Source of the DNA: an uncultured Clostridia bacterium
GTDB taxonomy: Bacteria > Bacillota > Clostridia > Oscillospirales > Oscillospiraceae
Direction: 5' to 3'
Assembly (NCBI GenBank): GCA_945873295.1
Contig: CAMCCS010000003.1
Coordinates: 1 to 56,988 of the forward strand
Length of the DNA stretch: 56,988 nucleotides
Within the stretch, counting starts at the first letter, position 1. Each line of letters opens with the position of its first letter. A model generated the notes under the pieces. It was not told the DNA's origin. It ran no database searches and worked only from the letters and a program-made list of their open reading frames with translations. Below, piece by piece: positions 1-9,120 of the stretch. The position numbers and the translations under genes are program-made.

Positions 1-78
1 TCACATACCAAATTGAGTGTGCTTACTAAAGCCGATAACCTTAATTCCAATTTATATTCTTGCTGAGTAAATCCCTAT
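1..78. repeat. Fragment of the dispersed repeat family's outer flank; the element probably lies to the left of the window
   Basis: Reverse complement contains AAGGTTATCGGCTTTAGTAAGCACACTCAATTTGG, nearly matching the flank at 26255-26293 (AAGGTTATTGGCTTTCGTAAGCACACTGACAAATTTGG). It also contains ATTTACTCAGCAAGAATATAAATTGGAATT, similar to 7575-7610. Confidence 0.5.
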
Positions 79-99
79 GCTGAGAACAGCGCTGAAAGA

Positions 100-849
100 T
101 CAGGTCATAGCCGCGCCGTCCACATGCAGAACGTCGCCGGTGATATAGGAGGCCAGGTCACTGGCCAGGAACAGGAACGCGTTTGCCAGGTCCTGGGGTT
201 CGCCCACACGGCCCAGGGGGATTCCCGCGGAGATCCTGTCCACCAGCTCCTGGGGCAGAGCGGCAAGCATGTCCGTCCGGGTAATGCCTGGGGCAACCGC
301 GTTGACCCGAATGTGATCCTTTCCAAGCTCCCGGGCAAGGCTCCGGGTCAGGCCGTTGATGGCAGATTTGGAAGCGGGATAGGCGACGCCGGAGGGCTGT
401 CCGTACATGGACACCATGGAGCTGGTGTTCAGGATGACACCACCGCCCTGCTCCTTCATAATGGGGGCCACCGCACGGCAGGAATAGAAGACGGCATTGA
501 CGTTCAGCGCCATGGTTTTTTCAAAAGCGGCAGGATCGTAGGTATAAAGAGATTCCCGGCCGGAGATACCGGCGTTGTTGACAAGAATGTCGATGCGCCC
601 GTAATGGGCCTTCACTTCGGCAAGGGCGGCTTCCACCTGTGCATACTGCCCCAGGTCAGGCCAACCGCCGGTGACATCCCAGGCGGGGTTCTCCTCACGA
701 AGCTTCGCCAGGGCCTTTTCCACGGTTTCCTGACGGGATCCAAATACAGCAACCTTGGCACCGTTCTGGAGATAGGTTTTTACAATGGCGAACCCAATTC
801 CCCGGGTTCCGCCGGTAACGACCGCAACCTTATTTTTCAGCAATTCCAT
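100..849 (-). CDS. SDR family oxidoreductase (3-oxoacyl-ACP reductase / glucose dehydrogenase-like)
   Basis: TGGTRGIG cofactor motif, NNAG, YPASKSA catalytic motif, C-terminal ITGDVLHVDGA. Confidence 0.9.
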   Translation of the reverse strand: MELLKNKVAVVTGGTRGIGFAIVKTYLQNGAKVAVFGSRQETVEKALAKLREENPAWDVTGGWPDLGQYAQVEAALAEVKAHYGRIDILVNNAGISGRESLYTYDPAAFEKTMALNVNAVFYSCRAVAPIMKEQGGGVILNTSSMVSMYGQPSGVAYPASKSAINGLTRSLARELGKDHIRVNAVAPGITRTDMLAALPQELVDRISAGIPLGRVGEPQDLANAFLFLASDLASYITGDVLHVDGAAMT

Positions 850-998
850 GTTGATACACCTATCCTTTCAATGAAGTATCTGTGGAAAAAATACCACCCA
901 CTATATCAAGTATACCACATTTTTTGGATATGGTCAACAATTTTTCAGGAAAGAAAAGATGGGAAATTGTGCAGATAATGATCTGCTTTGAAAAAATC

Positions 999-1023
999 CT
1001 CGCACCGGTTTCCCGGTGCGAGG
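999..1023 (-). terminator. Intrinsic terminator of the 1034-3004 gene
   Basis: CTCGCACCG-gtttc-CGGTGCGAG hairpin followed on the minus strand by a T-rich run. Confidence 0.75.
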
Positions 1024-1033
1024 AAAAAGCATA

Positions 1034-3004
1034 TCAACTGTTGGGAACGCTGCCGCGGACGGCAATATCCAGGACCGCGTTGCAGTCAAAGTATTGGGTG
1101 AACCAGGTGGGGTGCCACTGCATGTTCATACCGGTGACCATGATCCGGGTCTGCCGGACATAGGAGGTATTGATCGTCACAGAGGGCTTCTCGCCGTCGT
1201 CCACGAAGTACTGGAATCCGGTGTCGGACAGTGCGGTGAAGACGGCGCCGGTGTAATCGTTGATGCCGCCGTTCTCTCTGGCGAACACCAGCACATCCAC
1301 CTCACCCAGGATGGGGGTGACCTGGTTTTTCCAGTTCGTCATTTCCTGACTGATTTCCTTGGCGGAGAGGTCGCGGTACTTCTGGTTGGAGTAGGTGTAG
1401 CTGGCGATGGTGTAACCCTTTTCCCGGAGGGCCTGGGTGATTTCCTTGGCGCCGGCAACCTGCTCGTCATAGTAACTCTGGCTCTTGCTGGCAATATAGG
1501 AGGTGTTGCAGCGGTAGCCGAACACACCCTCGTGACCGGTGACAGCCAGGGTCGCCCGGGCGCCCCGGTAGCTGAAGTCGGGATGGGCCTTGATAAAGTC
1601 CTCCAGAATAGGAACCAGGTCATAGTTACCCACCAGGGTCTGATTGCTTCCGTCCACATACTGGGCCTTGATGTCGCCGTTGGCATCCACCACCAGCTTG
1701 CAGGCAAATCCGGCGCCGCCGGCATCGGGCTCGCCGTCGTTGTTGCCGTCGATCATATAATTGAAGTAGTTGACCATGGTCTCGGTAATCATGATCGGTT
1801 TCTTTCCGGCAGGCAGCATGAGGGGGGACTGGAAGAAGCTTTCTTTGCCGTCCACACCGGTGCTGGTGGAAATAAAGCTGTCAAAGTCAATGAGGATATA
1901 GCCGCCGGCATAGAGCTGCTCCAGGATTTTGGAGAACTCATCGATGGTGACGAAGTTCCGGTTATACAGGCCGCCGTACTGGGCATCGCTGATGGCCCGC
2001 GTGGGATCCGCCATCAGAACATGGAAGGACAGGTTGGGAATCTGGGAAACATCCTTCCACTCCACAAGCTGGCTCTGGGCGTTGGTATACTCCGCTTTCT
2101 TGGCGGTGATAGCCTGCTGGTGCTCCGCGTCGGTACCGGTGAAGGTATTCAGCTTGGCAATGGCTTCGTCGTAGTTATACCCGGCAGCCAGGGCCTCAGC
2201 CTCGGCCATCAGGGCGTCATATTCTTTCTCCGCCGCGTCAGCAGCCTGGGAGGCGCTGAGAGACTCCCGCCGGTTGGCTTCGTCATTGAGCATCTTCTTT
2301 TTTACCGCGTTGGTAACGGAACCAACGATGAAGGACAGCACCAGAAGCAGCGCAAGCCCGGCGATAATGGCGGGAAGATAAACCTCCTTAAAGATCTGGG
2401 ACTTGCTGGGCTTTCTGCGGCGGCGGATCCGGCCATTTTCATCCACCGTCTGAACGTCCTCCGTCTGACGCATGGGTGCCAGATACAGGTCCAGCAGCTT
2501 GGAGAACACGGAGGGCTTTTTAGGCTTGTCCGCTCTGGGCTTTCTGCGGCGGGCAGGCTTTTCCGCTTCCGGTTCTTCCTCCGATTCCTCCTCGGTATCC
2601 TCCTCAGGAAGCTCGTCTTCCGGGACCTCGTCCTCCTGCAGCACATCCTCTTCGGGAAGCTCAGGGTCCTGAGGCTCCTCCTGACGGTTCTGTCTGCGGC
2701 GGCGGATGGGCAGATCCTCTTCTTCGGAAAGATCCATGGGATCTTCCGCTTCAGAGCTTTCCCCGGTTATGTCATCCAGATCAAAGTCATCAAAGACCCC
2801 GGCATCATCTCCGGAATCCTCTTCATCCGGCAGGGAATCCAGATCAAAATCGCCCAGAAAATCCGCATCAGGATCCTCGGCGGATTCGAAAGCACTGTCT
2901 GTAACAGGCGCTTCCTCCGTTTCGTCGGCATCCATAAACAGGCTGGGGTCAAAACCATATTCTTTTTCAAAGTCGAAATCGACATCAAAATCATTCTTAT
3001 CCAT
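1034..3004 (-). CDS. Membrane-anchored protein with long acidic N-terminal tail and polysaccharide-deacetylase-like extracellular domain
   Basis: 656-aa ORF: Asp/Glu-rich N-terminus, single TM (IIAGLALLLVLSFIVGSV), C-terminal domain with LSFHVLMAD, GYILIDFDSF and GHEGVFGYR segments. Confidence 0.6.
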   Translation of the reverse strand: MDKNDFDVDFDFEKEYGFDPSLFMDADETEEAPVTDSAFESAEDPDADFLGDFDLDSLPDEEDSGDDAGVFDDFDLDDITGESSEAEDPMDLSEEEDLPIRRRRQNRQEEPQDPELPEEDVLQEDEVPEDELPEEDTEEESEEEPEAEKPARRRKPRADKPKKPSVFSKLLDLYLAPMRQTEDVQTVDENGRIRRRRKPSKSQIFKEVYLPAIIAGLALLLVLSFIVGSVTNAVKKKMLNDEANRRESLSASQAADAAEKEYDALMAEAEALAAGYNYDEAIAKLNTFTGTDAEHQQAITAKKAEYTNAQSQLVEWKDVSQIPNLSFHVLMADPTRAISDAQYGGLYNRNFVTIDEFSKILEQLYAGGYILIDFDSFISTSTGVDGKESFFQSPLMLPAGKKPIMITETMVNYFNYMIDGNNDGEPDAGGAGFACKLVVDANGDIKAQYVDGSNQTLVGNYDLVPILEDFIKAHPDFSYRGARATLAVTGHEGVFGYRCNTSYIASKSQSYYDEQVAGAKEITQALREKGYTIASYTYSNQKYRDLSAKEISQEMTNWKNQVTPILGEVDVLVFARENGGINDYTGAVFTALSDTGFQYFVDDGEKPSVTINTSYVRQTRIMVTGMNMQWHPTWFTQYFDCNAVLDIAVRGSVPNS

Positions 3005-3284
3005 ATCTCTATCCCTACCTTTATGGCACCATCGATGGCCCTCAGAACAACATGCCTGACAGAGAAACTGTGCTGCCTTTTGCCTAACGATGGTATACTA
3101 AATGTATTCTATCACCCCTGCCAAAAAAAAGCAAGACGAATTAACATAAAACATAAAAATTCACAAAAGTTAATTCGGTCTTAAGGGATACCGGATTTAC
3201 CGGCCATCCGTGGAAAACAGGGCGGTATTGCTCTTAGCTTCCCCCCGGAGGCTGGGGCTTATACCCGGCGGTCAGGGCTTCCGC

Positions 3285-3313
3285 TTGCAAAAACGGTGCG
3301 TCTATGGTATGAT
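3285..3313 (+). promoter_or_regulatory. Putative sigma-A promoter for luxS-pfs
   Basis: TTGCAA-17 bp-TATGAT upstream of the luxS start. Confidence 0.5.
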
Positions 3314-3357
3314 GGGTACAAAAAAGGCGGTCTGTGCCGCCGGAAACGAGGCAGTCT

Positions 3358-3834
3358 ATGGAGAAAATTGCCAGCTTTACCGTCAATCACCTGACCCTTC
3401 TGCCCGGGCTGTATACTTCCCGGAAGGACCGGATCGGAGCGGAGACCGTTACAACCTTTGACCTGCGGCTTACCGCTCCCAACCGGGAGCCGGTGATGAA
3501 CACCGCGGAAGTACACGCCATCGAGCATCTGGGAGCGACGTTCCTGCGCAATGAGCCGGTTTGGAAGGAAAGGGTTATCTACTTTGGGCCTATGGGCTGC
3601 CGCACCGGCTTCTATCTTCTGCTTGCAGGGGACCTGGCGGCGGAGGACGCGCTGCCCCTGGTGACGGACTGCTTCCGCTTTATCCGGGACTACCGGGAGG
3701 AAATTCCGGGGGCCAGTCCCCGGGACTGCGGGAACTTCCTGGATATGAACCTGTCCATGGCAAATTATTGGGCGGACCGGTATGTCCAGGTGCTGGAAAC
3801 GGCGACCCCGGACCGGCTGCGTTATCCGGAGTAA
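3358..3834 (+). CDS. luxS: S-ribosylhomocysteine lyase
   Basis: EVHAIEHLGATFLRN zinc motif, FGPMGCRTGFYLLL, TPDRLRYP. Confidence 0.95.
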   Translation: MEKIASFTVNHLTLLPGLYTSRKDRIGAETVTTFDLRLTAPNREPVMNTAEVHAIEHLGATFLRNEPVWKERVIYFGPMGCRTGFYLLLAGDLAAEDALPLVTDCFRFIRDYREEIPGASPRDCGNFLDMNLSMANYWADRYVQVLETATPDRLRYPE

Positions 3835-3850
3835 GGAGGAAAGGAATCCT

Positions 3851-4561
3851 ATGAAACTTGGAATCATCGGCGCAATGCGCCAGGAAATTGAGACGCTCCT
3901 TGCCGCCATGGCGGAGAGGAAAGAGGAAGAACACGCGGGAAGCATCTATTATTCCGGCTCACTGCGGGGGCTTCCCGTGGTTGTGGTCCAGTGCGGCGTG
4001 GGCAAGGTCAACGCGTCCCTGTCCGCACAGATCCTATGCGACTGCTACGCTGTCACCCACCTTGTCAATACCGGCATCGCCGGCTCCCTGAACCCGGCGC
4101 TGGATATTGGGGATCTGGTGGTGAGCACCGACGCCATCTACCACGACTTTGACTGTGTTGCCTTTGGGTATCCAGCCTGCCGGGTGCCTGGGATGGATGT
4201 AGACGCGTTCCCGGCGGACCGGGAACTCATTGAGCTTGCGCTGTCTGCCGCGGAGGCAGTGAATCCCGGCCACTGCGCCATGGGCCGGATTGCCAGCGGG
4301 GACCAGTTTATTGCCAGCCCGGAGCGCAAAGAGCGGATCGTGTCTTTGACCGGGGCCGTATGCACGGAAATGGAGGGGGCTGCCATTGCCCACGCCGCCT
4401 ACCGCAACGGCGTACCTTTTGTGATCCTCCGGGCTATCTCCGACAAGGCCGACGACAGCGCCCATATGGATTACCCCACCTTTGAGCGTCGGGCGGCGGA
4501 GCACTGCGCGGCGGTCACGGAGACGCTTGCCGGAAAACTGGCGGAGAAGATGGCGGAATAA
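3851..4561 (+). CDS. mtnN: 5'-methylthioadenosine/S-adenosylhomocysteine nucleosidase
   Basis: MKLGIIGAMRQEIETLL, VVQCGVGKVNA, NTGIAGSL, EMEGAAIAHAAY; adjacent to luxS. Confidence 0.95.
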   Translation: MKLGIIGAMRQEIETLLAAMAERKEEEHAGSIYYSGSLRGLPVVVVQCGVGKVNASLSAQILCDCYAVTHLVNTGIAGSLNPALDIGDLVVSTDAIYHDFDCVAFGYPACRVPGMDVDAFPADRELIELALSAAEAVNPGHCAMGRIASGDQFIASPERKERIVSLTGAVCTEMEGAAIAHAAYRNGVPFVILRAISDKADDSAHMDYPTFERRAAEHCAAVTETLAGKLAEKMAE

Positions 4562-4625
4562 GGAAGAAATTGGGGCTGCATTCCCCGCATCCTTGCGGCA
4601 TGGGAAAGCCGGATGCTATGGCGGA

Positions 4626-4854
4626 AAATTGGAATTTGTCGAATTCCCGGTCATTGCGAACCAGTGACCGACGTCACTGGTGTGGCAATCTCCCGGATAG
4701 AAGCACAATTTCTCGTGGATGAATTTCGAAAAACAGCAGGATAGAACAGTCTGTATGACGATAGGCTGCCCGGAATTCGATGGAGATTGCCACACCAGCG
4801 TGCGCGCTGGTTCGCAATGACACGTTCTGACGATACACCAAATCCCAATTTGTC
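4626..4854 (+). repeat. Dispersed hairpin-ended repeat, copy R1 (short form)
   Basis: GTCATTGCGAACCAG...CTGGTGTGGCAATCTCC ... ATTCGATGGAGATTGCCACACCAG...CTGGTTCGCAATGAC, with outer AATTGGAATTTG / CCCAATTTGTC boundaries. Confidence 0.9.
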
Positions 4855-4915
4855 TTTCAGATGCTTTAAACCGATACCGATATACGATATACATTACATA
4901 TAAGAGGGAATTTCT

Positions 4916-5100
4916 ATGCGTTATGAAAAGGTGGACCTGTATGCCCATTTTTCCGTGGAGCGGCCGGAAGGCGCACTGGGAGAGCTGACCTGCTGGTACA
5001 CGGAAACCTCCCCCAAGGTAAGCGTCAGCCGCCGCCGTCCGGCGGTGCTGATTCTTCCCGGCGGGGCCTATACCTGGACCTCTCCGACGCTGCCGCCAGA
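4916..5100 (+). pseudogene. 5' remnant of an alpha/beta-hydrolase (acetyl-xylan esterase-like) gene, truncated and fused to GH28 sequence
   Basis: MRYEKVDLYAHF...RPAVLILPGGAYTWTS resembles an esterase N-terminus; homology-like sequence stops abruptly near 5080-5110. Confidence 0.55.
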
Positions 5101-6110
5101 GCATACTCAGCGGTTTTTATGCCAAAAATATCCATATTGTAGGTCAGGGCGTGGTGGATGGCAACGCCCAGAATTCTACCTGGTGGGTCGATGTGAAGAC
5201 CCGCCCCATCGGCAGGCCCAAGCTGGTATTCCTGAACCACTGTGAGAATGTAACCTTCCACGGCATTCTGGGAAAGAACTCTCCGTCCTGGCATTTCCAT
5301 CCCTTCTTTTCCAAGGAAATCAATTTTTATGATATAGCGGTGGAGGCACCCAAGGACAGCCCCAATACCGACGGCACGGACCCGGAATCCTGTGACGGTG
5401 TGCGCTACATCGGTGTTCGTTTCTCTGTGGGAGATGATGCCATCGCCATTAAGTCCGGGAAGATGTATATGGGAGCCCGGTATAAAACTCCGGCAATCCG
5501 CCATTTGATTCGGAATTGCCTGATGGAGTATGCCCACGGGGCGGTGGTGCTGGGCAGTGAAATGTCCGGCGGTATCCGGGAGCTTTCCGTGAGCCAGTGC
5601 CTGTTTTCCCACACAGACCGGGGCATGCGGATTAAGACGCGGCGGGGCCGGGGCAGCACCTGCGTTGTGGACGGCGTGGAATTTTCCAATATCCGTATGG
5701 ACAATGTGATGTGCCCCCTGGTCATCAACATGTACTACTTCTGCGATCCCGACGGAAAGACTGAGTATGTCTGGAGCAAGGAAAAGCTGCCCGTTGACGA
5801 ACGGACCCCCTATCTTGGCTCCTTTACCTTCCGGGATATGGAATGCACGGACTGCGAGTGGGCGGCGGGCTACTTCTACGGCCTGCCCGAAATGCCCGTT
5901 GGCTCTGTTACCATTGAAAATGTCCGCTTCACCTTTAAGCCCGACGCCTCCTCCGGTCACCCGGCGATGATGAGCTATATCGACGAGGAATGCAAACGGG
6001 GACTGTACTTTAACTGTGTCCGAAAGGTTCACGTTAAGAATGTGACCATGGAGGGGCAGGCCGGTGACGAGATCATAGCAATCAATGTGGAGGAGGTTTC
6101 CAGGCAGTGA
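5100..6110 (+). pseudogene. Glycoside hydrolase family 28 (polygalacturonase-like), N-terminally truncated
   Basis: In-frame reading ...GFYAKNIHIVGQGVVDGNAQNSTWW, NTDGTDPESCDGVRY, SVGDDAIAIKSGK, HGAVVLGSEMSGGI are GH28 signatures; the N-terminal portion is missing. Confidence 0.75.
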
Positions 6111-7234
6111 ATGTGATCGAAAAATATGTGGACCAGATTCTTGCAGGCTCCACCCCGGACAGGCCCCTTTGGAACATCGAAAAACTCCGGCAGGGAAAGA
6201 TCAACGGCTGGAACTACATTGACGGCTGCATGATGATTGCCCTGCTGAACCTGCACAGAATTACGGGAGAAGCAAAATATTTTGATTTTGCTGAATCCTT
6301 CCTGGACTACTACGTTCAGGAAGATGGTACGCTCCTGGGCTACCGGGAGGAAGACTACAATCTGGACAACCTGTGCGAGGGCAGACCCCTGTTCGATGTG
6401 TGGGCGGTGACGGGAAAGGAAAAGTACCGGAAAGCCATTGAGACGCTTCACGGGCAAATTCTCCGGCAGCCCCGGACCAAAGAGGGGAATTTCTGGCACA
6501 AAGCCATCTATCCCAACCAGGTGTGGCTGGACGGCCTGTATATGGCTCAGGTATTCTATACCCGCTATACTACGGAGTTTGAGGAATGCCGGGGATATGA
6601 AGATATTCTCCGCCAGTTCCGCACGGTGCGGGAGAAAATGTATGATCCGGCAACGGGTCTTTACCGCCACGGCTGGGACTCCAGCGGACAGTCCTTCTGG
6701 TGCGGCCCTGACGGCAGAAGCCAAAATCCCTGGCTCCGCTCTCTGGGCTGGTTCTCGGCTGCTCTGGTGGATGTTACCGGGTACCTTGCTCCGGGGCATG
6801 ATGCGTTCCGGGAGGAGATGACCGGAATTGCCAGAGAACTGGCCCAGGCTATGGAACGGTATGTGGACAGCAGTACCGGCATGCTCTGGCAGGTGCCCGA
6901 CCAGCCCGGACGGGAGGGGAATTACCCCGAAACCTCCGGCTCTGCCATGGCGGCCTACTTCTTCCTGAAGGGGGCCCGTCTGGGTATCCTGGACGAACGC
7001 TATGGGGATGTGGGTGCCGGGATTTTCCAAAGCATCTGCGATACCTATCTGACGGAGCGGGACGGAAAGCTCAATCTGGGGGGCATCTGCCTGGTAGCGG
7101 GCCTGGGCCCGGAGAACAACCGCCGTCGGGATGGAACCTACGAGTACTACATTTCTGAGCCTGTGGTGGAGAACGATGCCAAGGGTTTGGCACCTTTTCT
7201 GATGTGCTATACGGAGTTAATCAACCGCGGATAA
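6107..7234 (+). CDS. Glycoside hydrolase family 88/105 (unsaturated rhamnogalacturonyl hydrolase)
   Basis: WNYIDGCMMIALL, KAIYPNQVWLDGLYMAQVFYTRY, YRHGWDSSGQSFWCGPDGRSQNPWLRSLGWF; GTGA overlap with the GH28 stop. Confidence 0.9.
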   Translation: MNVIEKYVDQILAGSTPDRPLWNIEKLRQGKINGWNYIDGCMMIALLNLHRITGEAKYFDFAESFLDYYVQEDGTLLGYREEDYNLDNLCEGRPLFDVWAVTGKEKYRKAIETLHGQILRQPRTKEGNFWHKAIYPNQVWLDGLYMAQVFYTRYTTEFEECRGYEDILRQFRTVREKMYDPATGLYRHGWDSSGQSFWCGPDGRSQNPWLRSLGWFSAALVDVTGYLAPGHDAFREEMTGIARELAQAMERYVDSSTGMLWQVPDQPGREGNYPETSGSAMAAYFFLKGARLGILDERYGDVGAGIFQSICDTYLTERDGKLNLGGICLVAGLGPENNRRRDGTYEYYISEPVVENDAKGLAPFLMCYTELINRG

Positions 7235-7260
7235 ACACAGATACAGTTTGTCAGCAGAAA

Positions 7261-7295
7261 AACACCCGGACCGTGGGAAGCGGTCCGGGTGTTTG
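7261..7295 (+). terminator. Intrinsic terminator after GH105
   Basis: AACACCCGGACC-gtgggaagc-GGTCCGGGTGTTT perfect stem. Confidence 0.85.
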
Positions 7296-7342
7296 CGAGG
7301 AAATTATGTAAAGTTCATATCGGGTTTTCTCAGCAAAACGGC

Positions 7343-7590
7343 AAACTGGAATTTGTAGAGGGAAGTCAGGGCATCGAACAGCATTGTCATTCCGAACCAG
7401 TGCGCACTACTTTCGTGGGAATCTCCATCGAATTCCAGATAATCTATCGTCATACAGACTGCTCTATCCTGCTGTTTCCCGGAATCTATCTACGAGAAAT
7501 TGTCCTTCTATCCGGGAGATTGCCACGCCAGGAAAGCGAACTGGCTCGCAATGACCGGGAATTCGACAGCCCGCCAAAATCCAATTTAAA
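7343..7590 (-). repeat. Dispersed hairpin-ended repeat, copy R2 (short form, inverted relative to R1)
   Basis: GTCATTCCGAACCAGTGCGCACTACTTTCGTGGGAATCTCCATCGAATTCC ... GGGAGATTGCCACGCCAGG...CTGGCTCGCAATGACCGGGAATTCGACAG. Confidence 0.9.
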
Positions 7591-7618
7591 TACTTGCTGA
7601 CTAAAACCGATATTCACA

Positions 7619-9007
7619 TTATGTAATATTCAGCTCCGGGAAAAAGGGCGCAAGATAGCTGCTTGTGTTCCGGCACATGACAGAAAACAGCGTCCGGGCA
7701 TTCGTCGGAGAGAGGCTGTCGCACAGAGGTTGACCCACAAAGGCGGCAAAGATCCCGTTCATATCCCGCTTTTTGATGGAATCGCACAGCAGGTCGATGT
7801 TTGCGCAGTTCCGCTGGACAAGGGCCAAAGCTCCGGCAGGTAAGGGCTTCGACACTACGGGCTTTACCAATCCATTGGTGAAGACGCAGTTGGTCTCCAC
7901 AATGCTCCCCAGGGGCAGACCGGGCATCTGCCCGGCGTTTGGCAGGTTCACATTGGATACTACGGTATCCAGTCCACACAGGGCTCTCAGCAGCCGGACC
8001 AGTTCTTCTCCCGAGGGGGCCAGGGTCACAGGAAGCGCCCCGGATGCCATGGCCGCCCCTTCCGCTTCCTTTTGGGTCTGGTTCTGCTCCCGGTAGGAGA
8101 CGGGCGTCAGGGAAAAGTGCCAGCTATGCGCCATTTCGGGGGAGGCTAAGTACCATGCCCTGGGCAGAAATTCCGCCAGGTGCCGGTCACCGGCGGCGGC
8201 AAGGGCGCCATAGCGGCGGAAAAGGTCCATTTTCACCCGGTTGCCGTAGGCGAAGTAGTCGTGTTCCCACTGGTCAGCGGGGCCGTGCTCATAGTAGCCC
8301 GTTTCATAGAACTTTTCCATGAAGCCGGGGAGCAGGGACAGAAGATCATACCCCTGGTATTTTGCCTCTGTGATCCAGGTGAAGTGATTGATGCCGGAAG
8401 CGTCGGTGTAAATGTCCTGGCGCTGTGCCCGGATACCGGTCATTTCCCACAGTACACAGCACAGAAAATCCTGGGTGTGGAAGACTTCGTGGCAGCAGCC
8501 GAAAGCCTTGATCTGGGGAAATGTGTCGTAAAGCGCTTTTACGCAGGCGCTCATGGGGTTGGTCAGATTAAAGACCCAGGCATCCGGGCAGCACGCCTTG
8601 ATAGCCAGGGCAAAGTCCTCATAGATGGGGACGGTGCGCATAGCCCGCAGAACGCCGCCTGGGCCAACGGTGTCACCCACACTCTGATAGATCCCGTAGC
8701 TTTCCGGGGCGTGGACATCGGAGTGCATTTCCCGGAACGTGCCCGGGAGAATGGAGATCAGGACAAAATCCGCTCCGGTAAGTGCCTCGTCCAGGGAGCG
8801 CGAAACGGTGTAGGTGAACCGGGAAACCGCCTGGGGAAGATTGTGGAGGCGGCGGGCAATTTCCTGATTCCGCCGGGCGGCGGGAAGATCAATATCATAA
8901 AGGGCAACCTCTCCGCCGATTCCCTCGGCGAGAGCGAGATCCCGCATAAAGGACTGGGCCCACAGCTTGGACCCGCCGCCGATGTAGGCGATTTTCATGG
9001 TTTTCAT
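7619..9007 (-). CDS. Glycoside hydrolase family 4 (alpha-galacturonidase/LplD-like)
   Basis: MKIAYIGGGSKLWAQSFMRDLAL (NAD-binding), FNLTNPMSACVKALYDTFPQIKAFGCCHEVFHTQ, GINHFTWITEAKYQG. Confidence 0.85.
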   Translation of the reverse strand: MKTMKIAYIGGGSKLWAQSFMRDLALAEGIGGEVALYDIDLPAARRNQEIARRLHNLPQAVSRFTYTVSRSLDEALTGADFVLISILPGTFREMHSDVHAPESYGIYQSVGDTVGPGGVLRAMRTVPIYEDFALAIKACCPDAWVFNLTNPMSACVKALYDTFPQIKAFGCCHEVFHTQDFLCCVLWEMTGIRAQRQDIYTDASGINHFTWITEAKYQGYDLLSLLPGFMEKFYETGYYEHGPADQWEHDYFAYGNRVKMDLFRRYGALAAAGDRHLAEFLPRAWYLASPEMAHSWHFSLTPVSYREQNQTQKEAEGAAMASGALPVTLAPSGEELVRLLRALCGLDTVVSNVNLPNAGQMPGLPLGSIVETNCVFTNGLVKPVVSKPLPAGALALVQRNCANIDLLCDSIKKRDMNGIFAAFVGQPLCDSLSPTNARTLFSVMCRNTSSYLAPFFPELNIT

Positions 9008-9120
9008 GGAATACCCTCCGATCTATGCTTGTCATCAGCCCCATTATAACAGAAAACAATCCGGGCCGCAATCCCGGGCACGACGTTTTTATGCGGTTTA
9101 CACCGCAGAGAGGAAATACA

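Noticed and set aside
1016-3184. 722-aa plus-strand ORF opposite the 1034-3004 gene
   Set aside because: Shadow ORF in GC-rich antisense frame; the minus-strand frame has a TM helix, acidic tail and recognisable extracellular domain.
3358-4561. luxS-pfs as a novel quorum-sensing system
   Set aside because: Standard activated-methyl-cycle/AI-2 gene pair; no unusual receptor or regulator alongside.
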